DNA of 64,000 nucleotides. Source: Massilia terrae. GTDB lineage: Bacteria; Pseudomonadota; Gammaproteobacteria; Burkholderiales; Burkholderiaceae_D. The notes below the pieces were generated by a model. That model did no database searches, had not been told where the DNA came from, and worked only from the letters and a program-made list of their open reading frames with translations. The DNA is taken from NCBI RefSeq assembly GCF_024753145.1, contig NZ_JANUGU010000002.1, forward strand, positions 124,001-188,000, written 5' to 3'. Positions 10,616-18,958 of this stretch are shown in pieces (the stretch's first letter is position 1; each line of letters opens with the position of its first letter). A program made the translations under genes and the position numbers.

Positions 10616-10938
10616 GGCGGCGTTTTAGACACCCGCGCCACGTTTTTTGTCCCACTCCTGTCGGCCAGCCCCTTGCCACCCGGCTGCGCCGACGCGCTTT
10701 TACGCAATACCCGCCTGATTCCCTTCCTCTGTAAGCGGCGCTTCACGTAAGACAAATCCGACAGATCCCTCCGGCCTCCTACCGACATATTCAGCCCTTG
10801 CTGATATCAATGCCGAACTCGTGTTGGCATACTAAATTCAGCGGTTCGACTTGCTTGCGGTTCACATTTCCCTGTGTGCAGCGTTCCCCGCAATCGCGCC
10901 CATTGCAGAAGCCTTCATTCCTACAACTGGAGATGAGC
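10616..10938. other. Intergenic region upstream of the Crp/Fnr gene
   Basis: About 320 bases without a convincing gene. A frame open across the second half joins the Crp/Fnr gene but has no family similarity there. I saw no full FNR box (TTGAT-N4-ATCAA); the nearest is the shortened TTGCTGATATCAA at 10799. Confidence 0.35.
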
Positions 10939-11799
10939 ATGCAGTCCCAGACCACCCCAGAACAACGCACCCCCAACCCGTCGACCATGCATTCCTCGCC
11001 GATGGAAGCCGGCCGCCAACGCCAGGGCCGCCTCTGGTCCAACCTGAAGGAAGTCTGCGACCTGCTGCACATCCCGGCCGCCATCTCCGTCAACAACGAA
11101 GAGCTGCTGTTCCAGCACGTGCAGTTCAAGACCGGCCAGCGCGTGCACACCATCGGCCAAGCCTTCGACACGCTGTACATCGTCAACTCGGGCTTCCTCA
11201 AAACCGTGCTCATCGACGAGTTCGGCAACGAGCAGGTGCTCAGCTTCCCCATGAAGGGCGACATGCTCGGCGTGGACGGCATCCACACCCGGCACTACGC
11301 CTCGGAGGCGGTGGCGCTGTCCGACTGCGACCTGATCCTGCTTCCGTTCAAGAAGCTGACCGCGCTCGGGCGCGTGCACAGCGAGCTGGAAAACGTGATG
11401 TACGGCGTCATGAGCCGCGAGCTGGTGCGCGAACAAGCCATGATCGGCATGCTGGGCGCGCTGTCGGCCGAAGCCCGCGTGGCGCGCTTCCTGGTCTCGC
11501 TGGCCGACCGCTTTGCCGCCATGGGTTATTCGAGCAAGCTGTTCAACCTGCGCATGACGCGCCATGAAATCGGCAGCTATCTGGGGCTGACGCTGGAAAC
11601 GGTCAGCCGCACCTTGTCCGCGTTCAACGAGATCGGCCTGATCACGGTCGACCAGCGCACCATCGGCATCAAGGACGCCGAAGCGCTCAAGACCCTGCGC
11701 CGCCTGCCGCCCTCGCGCTCGCGCGCCAAGCAGACCACCAAACAGCAAAAGGCCGAAGCCGACCAGTCGGGCGACGACCAGGTGTTGGCCGCGGTGTAG
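10939..11799 (+). CDS. Crp/Fnr-family transcription regulator without FNR cysteine cluster
   Basis: A 286-residue regulator with a cyclic-nucleotide-binding-like beta barrel (about 50-160), a dimerisation helix (MSRELVREQAMIGMLGALS) and an FNR-type winged helix (LRMTRHEIGSYLGLTLETVS, then R). The E--SR recognition pattern predicts binding to FNR-like TTGAT half-sites. FNR itself holds an oxygen-labile 4Fe-4S cluster with three N-terminal cysteines plus one more; here the N-terminal region has only one cysteine (KEVCDLLH). Direct oxygen sensing by that cluster is therefore unlikely. The start at 10939 has GGAG six bases upstream; ATG 10933 is possible. The C-terminus is Lys/Gln/Asp-rich. Confidence 0.88.
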   Translation: MQSQTTPEQRTPNPSTMHSSPMEAGRQRQGRLWSNLKEVCDLLHIPAAISVNNEELLFQHVQFKTGQRVHTIGQAFDTLYIVNSGFLKTVLIDEFGNEQVLSFPMKGDMLGVDGIHTRHYASEAVALSDCDLILLPFKKLTALGRVHSELENVMYGVMSRELVREQAMIGMLGALSAEARVARFLVSLADRFAAMGYSSKLFNLRMTRHEIGSYLGLTLETVSRTLSAFNEIGLITVDQRTIGIKDAEALKTLRRLPPSRSRAKQTTKQQKAEADQSGDDQVLAAV

Positions 11800-11827
11800 C
11801 GAAGGCGCCCCGCGCATCAATTCGATC

Positions 11828-11930
11828 GTCGTTCCCGCGCAGGCGGGAACCCCATTTCTCAAGCAGTCCACCTAAGCCAAGCGCAGTGGCCGGCGCAAAA
11901 AATCGGATTCCCGCCTCCGCGGGAATGACG
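11828..11930. repeat. Inverted pair of REP hairpins
   Basis: Two units in opposite orientation: GTTCCCGC/GCGGGAAC at 11831-11850 and ATTCCCGC/GCGGGAAT at 11907-11926, each with a 4-nt loop. GTCGT and ATGACG flanks point outward. They lie between convergent genes. Confidence 0.75.
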
Positions 11931-11969
11931 GATCTGCTTTCACCACTTAACGCAGACAAGGCCAATAAC

Positions 11970-12000
11970 AAAGCCGGCCTCCCTTGCGAGAGCCGGCTTT
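11970..12000 (-). terminator. Probable intrinsic terminator
   Basis: A 9-bp inverted repeat AAAGCCGGC/GCCGGCTTT around a 13-nt loop, 26 bases beyond the stop of the leftward gene at 12026. The stem ends in TTT and is followed on the minus strand by TGTTATT. It could serve both converging genes. Confidence 0.6.
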
Positions 12001-12025
12001 GTCGTTTCCAGCGTGCGCGGCGCGC

Positions 12026-13120
12026 TTATTGGCGAATCACCCTGCCATTGTCCACGCGCACGCGGTCGCCCACGCGGATGCCCGGATCATCGCCGTAGCT
12101 GACCGTCTGCGTCGCGCCATTGGCGTAGCGGACCACGACGTCATAGCGCACGCGGTTGCGGCCCGAGTTGCGCGCGATGTTGTTGCCGACCACGGCACCG
12201 CCGACGGCGCCGGCCAGTTCGGCCGCAGTACGCCCGCTGCCGCTGCCCACCGCGCTGCCCAGCAAGCCGCCGACCACGGCGCCGCCCACCGTGCCCAGCG
12301 CATTGCCATTGCTGTCCAGCTCGACCACATTCACGGCCTCGACGGTCGCACAATCCGGGCAGTAGCGGTCGCCGCGCGGTGACGGCGGCGGCGCAAAGCG
12401 GCCGCCACCTGCCAGCAGCGGCTCGCCCAGCAGCGCCGTGGTGTAGCGGCCCTGCGAGCGGATCGTCGCCGTCACCTGGCTGTTCGGGTCGAGGTTATCG
12501 CTGCGGCGCACGGTGTACACGCCGCTGTACTCGCCCGGCCGCACTTCCGGCAGGAAGAACACACCCTGCGTGCCGGCGATCGCGATGCTGACCTTGGCGC
12601 CCGGGGTGCCGCGCACGGTGAAGGTCAGGCCGCTGCCCGGCCGGATGTCGTCATTGTTGCGCACGCTGAAGCGCTCGATGCGCGGCGCGTTGGCGAGGTC
12701 GCCGCGGCGCGGCCCGTCGCGATCACGCATGGCATCGCCCACCAGCGATTCGGTCAGGATATTGCTGGCGACACGGTCGCCGACGCGCAGGTTGGCCGTG
12801 ACCGAGCTGCCCGGCCGGATGCGGTCGTGCTCGCCGATGGTGTAGGTACCTTCGTACAAGCCGGGCTGGATCTCGGTCAGGCGCAAGTTGCGCGTGGCGC
12901 CGTCGATGCGGATCTCGGCGCGGCCGCCGGGAGTGCCATACACGTCGAAATTGAGGTCGGTTCCCGGGGTCAGGCGATGCACTTCGTTCACGTTGAAGCC
13001 GCGGATGACAGGACCGTAATAGCGCTCGGACTGGGCCATGGCCGGCGCCGCCGCCAGCGTCATCGAACCAAGCGGCACGAGGGCGACCAGGGCCGCACAG
13101 AAAGTTTTCCTTGCGTTCAT
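12026..13120 (-). CDS. Secreted glycine-zipper protein with two repeated beta domains
   Basis: A 364-residue exported protein. The signal peptide ends near residue 29 (APAMAQ). Two similar segments of about 100 residues follow (about 36-135 and 143-240). Each has the pattern L-PG-L-F-V-GTPG, a beta stretch such as AEIRIDG or VSIAIAG, then PG-Y-G-YT. A glycine-zipper domain (about 275-315, LGTVGGAVVGGLLGSAVGSG) is of the kind in SlyB/17-kDa outer-membrane proteins, but there is no lipobox cysteine at the N-terminus. The C-terminal 45 residues form a small beta domain ending VRVDNGRVIRQ. Likely periplasmic or outer-membrane associated; specific function unknown. The start has a GAGGAGAAC ribosome site. 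Confidence 0.75.
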   Translation of the reverse strand: MNARKTFCAALVALVPLGSMTLAAAPAMAQSERYYGPVIRGFNVNEVHRLTPGTDLNFDVYGTPGGRAEIRIDGATRNLRLTEIQPGLYEGTYTIGEHDRIRPGSSVTANLRVGDRVASNILTESLVGDAMRDRDGPRRGDLANAPRIERFSVRNNDDIRPGSGLTFTVRGTPGAKVSIAIAGTQGVFFLPEVRPGEYSGVYTVRRSDNLDPNSQVTATIRSQGRYTTALLGEPLLAGGGRFAPPPSPRGDRYCPDCATVEAVNVVELDSNGNALGTVGGAVVGGLLGSAVGSGSGRTAAELAGAVGGAVVGNNIARNSGRNRVRYDVVVRYANGATQTVSYGDDPGIRVGDRVRVDNGRVIRQ

Positions 13121-13207
13121 CGTGTTCTCCTCGAAAATGGGGCTGCATTCCGACTGTTGCGTCGGTCTGAGGGCAATGTACGCCGGGCCATGTACCGGGT
13201 CGGTTCG

Positions 13208-13858
13208 TTAGCGAACGCTATGGATGGACTCGCCCGAGCTCACGAATACGCGCTCGTCCGGCTCGGGCGCGATGATGTATCCGCCCGTAAAGGCACCGAA
13301 AGAAGGCAGGATCATGCGGCGCGGCCCGACGAGGAAACACGGCAGCCGCAGTGCATCGAAGCGCGTCGCCAGCACGTACACCGGATGCACATGCCCCGCC
13401 AGGACATAGCCTGGCGCATCAAGGTCGGGATGGTGGCAGCAGGCGAACGGCCCGGCCATGTAGGGCTCATCGACCATCGTGATCGCCAGCGCCCCGGCGG
13501 GGTCGCCCGCGTGGCGGTCGTGGTTGCCGCGCACGAGGATGAGGCCCAGCTCCGGATGGCGTGCGCGCCATTCCTGCAGCGCCTTCTGCGTGGCACGCGC
13601 GTGCGCAGCCCGGGAGTGCAGGAAGTCGCCGAGGAAAACGATTTGCCGCGCGCCGTAAGCCGCCACCAGTGTATCCAGCTGGCCCAGGTTTTCGCTGGTG
13701 GTCCCCGCCGGCACCGGCACGCCCAGCGCACGGAACGCGGCCGCTTTCCCGAAGTGGATGTCGGCCACCACCAGCATGCGCTCGCGCGGCCAGTACAGCG
13801 CCTTTTGCGCGAGCAGCAGCACGCGCTCGCCCGCCAGTTGGATCGCCAGGTCGTTCAT
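13208..13858 (-). CDS. pdeM: Ligase-associated DNA damage response endonuclease PdeM
   Basis: A 216-residue calcineurin-type metallophosphoesterase with all metal motifs: ADIHFGK, GDFLHS, GNHDR and GHVHP. Family members are Mn-dependent nucleases encoded with Lhr-type helicases and ATP-dependent ligases. The start overlaps the helicase stop by 4 bases (ATGA), and the gene is the last of a tightly packed leftward operon: recQ, exonuclease, ligase, helicase, nuclease. The acting site is presumably damaged DNA ends or flaps in the cytoplasm. Confidence 0.92.
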   Translation of the reverse strand: MNDLAIQLAGERVLLLAQKALYWPRERMLVVADIHFGKAAAFRALGVPVPAGTTSENLGQLDTLVAAYGARQIVFLGDFLHSRAAHARATQKALQEWRARHPELGLILVRGNHDRHAGDPAGALAITMVDEPYMAGPFACCHHPDLDAPGYVLAGHVHPVYVLATRFDALRLPCFLVGPRRMILPSFGAFTGGYIIAPEPDERVFVSSGESIHSVR

Positions 13859-16302
13859 GCCGCCGCCGCTTTCTCCAGTTCGCGCACCATGCGCGCCACC
13901 CGGTCCGACAGCTTCTCGGTGCTGACCTTTTCGCGGAAGCGCTCGACCATCAGCGGGAACGCGAACGGCGTCGCGCGCCGCACCTCGCGCAAGGCGACAC
14001 GCCGCGCATGCAGCTCGTCCAGCGTATCGCGCAGGCGCCCGAGTTCGAGCTCCTGCTCCAGCACCTCGCGCTGCGCCTGCGTCAGCAGCAAGTTGCCGGC
14101 GTCGTGCTTGCTGAAGACTTCGAAGAACAGCGAGCTCGATGCCTGCAGCTGGCGCGTCGATTTCGGCTGGCCCGGATAGCCCTGGAACACCAGGCCTGCG
14201 ATACGCGCCACTTCGCGAAAGCGCTGGCGCGACAGCTGGCCCGCGTTCAGGCTGCCCAGCACGTCCTCGAGCAAGGTGGCGGTATCGAACAGGCCGACCT
14301 CGGCCCCGGTCGCGCCGCCGAACAGCCGCGCCCAGTCCACGGCTTCGGGCGCCAGCAGCTCGAAGCCGTAGTCGTTGATGGCGATCGAGAAGGTGATCGG
14401 CTGGACGCGCCCGACACGGTAGGCCACCAGCGATGCGAGGCCGATGTGCACGGAACGTCCCGCGAACGGATAGACGAACAGGTGCCAGCCCTCGCGGCTC
14501 TTCATGCTCTCCACCACCAGCGTCTCGCTGTCGGGCAGCGCCGACCAGCGCTGCTGGATCTCCAGCAGCGGCCGCAGCGCCTGCATCTCCGGTCCCTCGA
14601 ACACGCCCTGCGCCGCCAAGCGCAGCTCTTCCAGCGCCGCGTGCGCAAGCTCCGAGGACAGCGGCATCTTCGCACCTTGCCAGCGCGTGACCGCGCCCTG
14701 GCGGCCGGCGGCGCGCTTCACGTAGGCCGTCATCTCATGCACGCGCACGAACTCCAGGATGCGGCCGCCGAACAGGAAATGGTCGCCGGGCTTCAGGCGC
14801 GCGACGAAGGATTCTTCGACGCTGCCGATGCGCGCGCCGCTCATGTACTTCACCTGGATCGACGCGTCCGACACGATGGTGCCGATGCCCATGCGGTGGC
14901 GCCGCCCGATCGCCGGATCGGGCACGCGGTACACGCCCTCCTCGTCCGGCAGCACGCGCCGGTATTCGGGATACACCGTCAGGCTCTGGCCGCCGCGCGC
15001 GACGAAATCGAGGGCCCACTGCCACTCCTCGTCGGTCAAGCCACGGTAGGACCATGCGCCGCGCACCTCGGCCAGGAGCTCCTCCGATCGGAAACCGCCG
15101 CCCAGCGCCACCGTCACCAGGTGCTGCACCAGCACGTCGAATGGTTTGTTCGGCACCTGGCGCGGCTCGATGCGGCGCGCCGCCACCGCGCGCCGGGCGC
15201 CGGCGGCCTCCAGCAGCTCCAGGCTGTTGGTCGGCACCAGCGTCACGCGCGACACGCGGCCGGGCGCGTGTCCACTGCGGCCCGCGCGCTGGAGCAGGCG
15301 CGCGATGCCCTTGGCGCTGCCCACCTGCAGCACGCGCTCGACCGGCAGGAAGTCCACGCCCAGGTCCAGGCTGGCGGTGCACACCACCGCTTTCAGCTCG
15401 CCCTTCTTCAATCCAAGCTCGACCCACTCGCGCACCTCGCGGTCGAGCGAGCCGTGGTGCAGCGCGACCAGCCCCGCCCAGTCGGGCCGCGCCTCGATGA
15501 TGTTCTGGTACCAGAGCTCCGACTGCGAGCGCGTGTTGGTGAACACCAGCGTCGCCGCGTGCTTGTCGATCTCGTCGACCACAGCCGGCAGCATCTGGAT
15601 GCCGAGATGCCCGCCCCAAGGGAAGCGTGCCACGTTCCCGGGGATCAGGGTGTCGACCACGATCTGCTTGCGCTGGTCGCCCTCGACCAGTACGCCCTGC
15701 CCCTCGCCCAGCAGCACGTCGCGCGCCAGCGCCAGGTTGCCCATCGTCGCCGACAGTCCCCACACCAGCAGGCCGGGACGCCAGCGCCGCAAGCGCGCCA
15801 GCGCCAGCTGCACCTGCACGCCGCGCTTGCTGCCCATGAGTTCATGCCACTCGTCGACGATCACCATCTCGAGGTGCTTGAACTGCTCGGCGGCAGTCGG
15901 ATGGCTGAGCAGCAGCGACAGACTTTCCGGCGTCGTGATCAGGCACGATGGCAGCGTGCGCGACTGGCGCGCGCGCTCGGCCGAGCTGGTGTCGCCGGTG
16001 CGGGCGCCGATGGTCCAGCCTGGCGCCAGCTCCGCCGCCGACTGTTCAAGCGCGCGCTGGGTGTCTGCCGCCAGCGCGCGCATCGGCGTCAGCCACAGCA
16101 CGCGCAGCCCGCCGGCGCGGCGCTTGCCGCTTTCGGATCGCAGCAGCGCGGCGAACCACACCGCATAGGTCTTGCCCGCGCCGGTGTTCGCGTGCAACAG
16201 CCCGGATTGCCCCGCCAGCGCCGCATTCCAGACCGCGCGCTGGAACGGGAATACTTCCCAGCCACGCGACGCGAACCAGGCGTCGATGCCGCCGGCGTTC
16301 AT
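13855..16302 (-). CDS. Ligase-associated DEXH-box DNA helicase (Lhr-Core type)
   Basis: An 815-residue superfamily 2 helicase. The N-terminus has Walker [14 protein letters not shown] and DEXH box [15 protein letters not shown], then motif III-like GLSATMGNL, the second RecA domain with [20 protein letters not shown], and the winged-helix and Lhr-specific beta-barrel modules. It lacks the long C-terminal extension of full-length E. coli Lhr, which fits the Lhr-Core subfamily, ATP-driven 3' to 5' translocases. ATGA overlaps at both ends (16299-16302 with the ligase, 13855-13858 with pdeM) imply coupled translation. Confidence 0.93.
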   Translation of the reverse strand: MNAGGIDAWFASRGWEVFPFQRAVWNAALAGQSGLLHANTGAGKTYAVWFAALLRSESGKRRAGGLRVLWLTPMRALAADTQRALEQSAAELAPGWTIGARTGDTSSAERARQSRTLPSCLITTPESLSLLLSHPTAAEQFKHLEMVIVDEWHELMGSKRGVQVQLALARLRRWRPGLLVWGLSATMGNLALARDVLLGEGQGVLVEGDQRKQIVVDTLIPGNVARFPWGGHLGIQMLPAVVDEIDKHAATLVFTNTRSQSELWYQNIIEARPDWAGLVALHHGSLDREVREWVELGLKKGELKAVVCTASLDLGVDFLPVERVLQVGSAKGIARLLQRAGRSGHAPGRVSRVTLVPTNSLELLEAAGARRAVAARRIEPRQVPNKPFDVLVQHLVTVALGGGFRSEELLAEVRGAWSYRGLTDEEWQWALDFVARGGQSLTVYPEYRRVLPDEEGVYRVPDPAIGRRHRMGIGTIVSDASIQVKYMSGARIGSVEESFVARLKPGDHFLFGGRILEFVRVHEMTAYVKRAAGRQGAVTRWQGAKMPLSSELAHAALEELRLAAQGVFEGPEMQALRPLLEIQQRWSALPDSETLVVESMKSREGWHLFVYPFAGRSVHIGLASLVAYRVGRVQPITFSIAINDYGFELLAPEAVDWARLFGGATGAEVGLFDTATLLEDVLGSLNAGQLSRQRFREVARIAGLVFQGYPGQPKSTRQLQASSSLFFEVFSKHDAGNLLLTQAQREVLEQELELGRLRDTLDELHARRVALREVRRATPFAFPLMVERFREKVSTEKLSDRVARMVRELEKAAAA

Positions 16303-17933
16303 GGCGCCACGGCCGCCAGCAGGCCCTTGAGCGTATCGAGTGTGTCCGCTTCCTCCACCGCCTTGTCGTCGCGCCGACGCAGGATGCGCGGGAATCGCAC
16401 CGCGACGCCGGCCTTGTGCCGGGTCGACTTCTGGATGCCCTCGAAGCCGATCTCGAATACCATCGTCGGCCGCACCACCCGCACCGGGCCGAATTTTTCC
16501 AGCGTGGTCCTGCGGATCGTCGCATCGACCTGCGCGATCTCGGCATCCGTCAGGCCCGAATACGCTTTCGCGAACGGCACCAGCTTGCGCTCGCCCTCGC
16601 CTTCATCCCACACGCCGAAGGTGTAGTCCGTGTACAGCGAAGCACGACGCCCGCTGCCCGGCTGGGCGTAGATCAGCACCGCGTCCACCGAATAGGGATC
16701 GATCTTCCACTTCCACCACGTGCCCACGTCCTTGGTGCGGCCCACGCCGTACCGCGCGCCGCGCGCCTTGAGCATCATGCCTTCCACGCAGCGCTCGCGC
16801 GATGCCTCGCGCAGCGCGGCCAGCTCGTCCCAGCTGCCGGACCGCACCAGTGGCGAAATCTTCAGCATCGGCTGGGCCGCCTGCGCCACGGCCGTTTCCA
16901 GCAGCACGCGCCGCTCGTGCTGCGGCAGCGCGCGCGTGTCGACGCCGTCCAGCTCCAGCAGATCGTAGGCCACCAGCACCGCCGGCAGCTCTGCCAGCAG
17001 TTTGGCCGACAGGTTCTTGCGGCCGATCCGCTTCTGCAGGTCGGCGAACGGCGCCGGCGCGTCGCGCTCCGCGCTCCAGACCAGCACCTCGCCATCGATC
17101 ACAGTCCCTTCCGGCAGCCGGATCGCGGCCAGCTCGGGAAAGCGTTCGGTGATCAGGTCTTCGCCGCGCGACCACAGGTAATTCCGGCCGCCGCGCCGCA
17201 CCAGCTGCGAGCGGATGCCGTCGTACTTCCACTCGACCAGCCACTCGTGGACATCGCCCAGCGCGGAAGGCTCCCCCTGCAGCTGGTGCGCGAGGAAGAA
17301 GGGATAGGGCTGGCCTCCACGCAGTTTATGTTCCTCGTCCGACTGCGGCGCGATCAGTTTCAGGAAGCCGGCCGCGGTCGGGCGCACCGTGCCGTCGGTC
17401 CAGCCCATCAGCCGCTGCGCGATCAGCTTGCTGTCGACCGCCGCGATATTGGCCAGGGCGCGCGTGACCAGCAGTTTCGACACGCCGACCCGGAAGCCGC
17501 CGCCGATCAGCTTCACCAGCAGGAAGCGCTCGCGCCAATCGAGTTCGTTCCAGTAGCCGAACAAGGCCTCGCGGATGGCGCCCGGATCGGCGCCGCGCAG
17601 GGGACCGATGCGCTGCTCCATCCATTCCGCGAGACCGACGTCGCTGCGCAGTTGCGGCGGCGGCAGGATGTGGGCGATGGTCTCGGCCATATCGCCCACC
17701 GCCTGGTAGCACTCGTCGAACAGCCACTCGTCCAGGCCCGAATACTCGATCGCGTACTGCCACAGCAGGCGGCTCGGCACCGCCTGGCGCGGCTTGCCGC
17801 CGGCGAGGAAGTACACCGCCCATGCCGCGTTCTCCGGCGCCGCGCTGGCGAAGTAGTTCTGCAGCGCTTCCAGCTTGCGGTTGGTGGCCGTGGTTTCATC
17901 CAGCTCCGCATACAGGCGCGCGAACTCACGCAT
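16299..17933 (-). CDS. Ligase-associated ATP-dependent DNA ligase
   Basis: A 544-residue ATP-dependent DNA ligase in addition to the NAD-dependent LigA expected elsewhere. The adenylation motif [11 protein letters not shown] places the nucleophilic lysine at 236. An N-terminal DNA-binding domain precedes it, and an OB domain follows, with [20 protein letters not shown] and terminal [20 protein letters not shown]. It seals nicks, probably after the adjoining nucleases and helicases process damaged ends. Its start overlaps the exonuclease stop by 8 bases and its stop overlaps the helicase start by 4. Confidence 0.93.
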   Translation of the reverse strand: MREFARLYAELDETTATNRKLEALQNYFASAAPENAAWAVYFLAGGKPRQAVPSRLLWQYAIEYSGLDEWLFDECYQAVGDMAETIAHILPPPQLRSDVGLAEWMEQRIGPLRGADPGAIREALFGYWNELDWRERFLLVKLIGGGFRVGVSKLLVTRALANIAAVDSKLIAQRLMGWTDGTVRPTAAGFLKLIAPQSDEEHKLRGGQPYPFFLAHQLQGEPSALGDVHEWLVEWKYDGIRSQLVRRGGRNYLWSRGEDLITERFPELAAIRLPEGTVIDGEVLVWSAERDAPAPFADLQKRIGRKNLSAKLLAELPAVLVAYDLLELDGVDTRALPQHERRVLLETAVAQAAQPMLKISPLVRSGSWDELAALREASRERCVEGMMLKARGARYGVGRTKDVGTWWKWKIDPYSVDAVLIYAQPGSGRRASLYTDYTFGVWDEGEGERKLVPFAKAYSGLTDAEIAQVDATIRRTTLEKFGPVRVVRPTMVFEIGFEGIQKSTRHKAGVAVRFPRILRRRDDKAVEEADTLDTLKGLLAAVAP

Positions 17934-18942
17934 CGCTCGCCTCCGCGCTCACCGCCTCGTCCTCGTCGCCGTACTCGGTCTCGAACCCGGCCGCATCCAG
18001 GCCCTGCTCACACAGCCAGCGCACCATCACGGGAATCGAACCGTGCGTGACGATGATGCGCTGCGCCTCGGTGGCGCGGATCGCCGTCATCAGGCCGGGC
18101 CAGTCGGCGTGGTCGGACAGGACGAAGCCGCGGTCCACGCTGCGCCGCCGGCGCGCGCCACGCAGCAGCATCCAGCCGCTCGCGAAGGCATCGCTGTAGT
18201 CGCCGAAACGCCGCATCCACGTGGAGCCAGCGGCGGATGGCGGCGCAATCACCAGCGCGCGCCGCAGCGCGGCCTTGTCGATGTCCGTGACCATCACGGT
18301 CGGCGGCAGCGGCACGCCCTCGGCGCGATACGCCCGGCTGAGCGGTTCGACTGCGCCATGGCAGACCACCGGCCCGATCGAGGGATCGATGCCCGACAGG
18401 ATGCGCTGCGCCTTGCCGAAGGCGTAGGCAAAGACGACGCTGCAGCGGCCTTGTTCCGCGTTCTTGCGCCACCAGCCGTTGATGTCGTCGAAGATGTCCT
18501 GCTCCGGCTCCCAGCGGTAAATCGGCAGGCCGAAAGTGGATTCGGTGATGAAGCTATGGCAGCGCACCGGCTCGAACGGCGTGCAGGTCTTGTCCGCTTC
18601 GACCTTGTAGTCGCCCGACGCGACCCAGACCTCGCCACCGCACTCCATGCGCACCTGGCTCGACCCGAGCACATGCCCGGCCGGATGCAGCGACACCGTC
18701 ACGCCGTTATGCACCACCTTCTCGCCGTACGCGAGGCCGTCGATGGCCGCGTCCTCGCCCATGCGCGCGCGCAGCACGCCGACGCCCGGCGCCGCAGTCA
18801 GGTAGCGCTGGCTGCCGTAGCGCGCGTGGTCGCCGTGCGCATGGGTGATGACGGCCCGCTCCACCGGCCGCCAGGGGTCGATGTAGAAGTCGCCGGGCAC
18901 GCAGTACAGGCCCTCCTTGCGAACGACGACCATGTCCCCCAT
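17926..18942 (-). CDS. Ligase-associated DNA exonuclease (metallo-beta-lactamase/beta-CASP fold)
   Basis: A 338-residue metallo-beta-lactamase-type nuclease related to SNM1/Artemis-like enzymes. Metal motif THAHGDHARYG (HxHxDH), then LHPAGHVLGSSQV, VASGDYKVE, and late motifs VLSDHADW and THGS. It is the nuclease partner of the ligase in the ligase-associated repair set. The start at 18942 (MGDMVVVRKEGLYCVPGDF) has AGGA upstream; the frame extends further without similarity. It lies 16 bases after the recQ stop, so recQ probably belongs to the same transcript. Confidence 0.9.
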   Translation of the reverse strand: MGDMVVVRKEGLYCVPGDFYIDPWRPVERAVITHAHGDHARYGSQRYLTAAPGVGVLRARMGEDAAIDGLAYGEKVVHNGVTVSLHPAGHVLGSSQVRMECGGEVWVASGDYKVEADKTCTPFEPVRCHSFITESTFGLPIYRWEPEQDIFDDINGWWRKNAEQGRCSVVFAYAFGKAQRILSGIDPSIGPVVCHGAVEPLSRAYRAEGVPLPPTVMVTDIDKAALRRALVIAPPSAAGSTWMRRFGDYSDAFASGWMLLRGARRRRSVDRGFVLSDHADWPGLMTAIRATEAQRIIVTHGSIPVMVRWLCEQGLDAAGFETEYGDEDEAVSAEASDA

Positions 18943-18958
18943 GCGATCCTTTCCCGTG

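Noticed and set aside
10799..10811. FNR-box-like TTGCTGATATCAA upstream of the Crp/Fnr gene
   Set aside because: One base too short and only one good half-site; insufficient for a binding-site call.
11828..11930. Repeated hairpins considered as a CRISPR array
   Set aside because: Units are palindromic, occur as single or paired copies scattered over 60 kb and have no regular spacers or cas genes.
13561..16626. Rightward open frame of 1021 codons across the Lhr helicase and ligase genes
   Set aside because: Mirror of strongly supported genes with motifs on the other strand; composition is typical of antisense frames.
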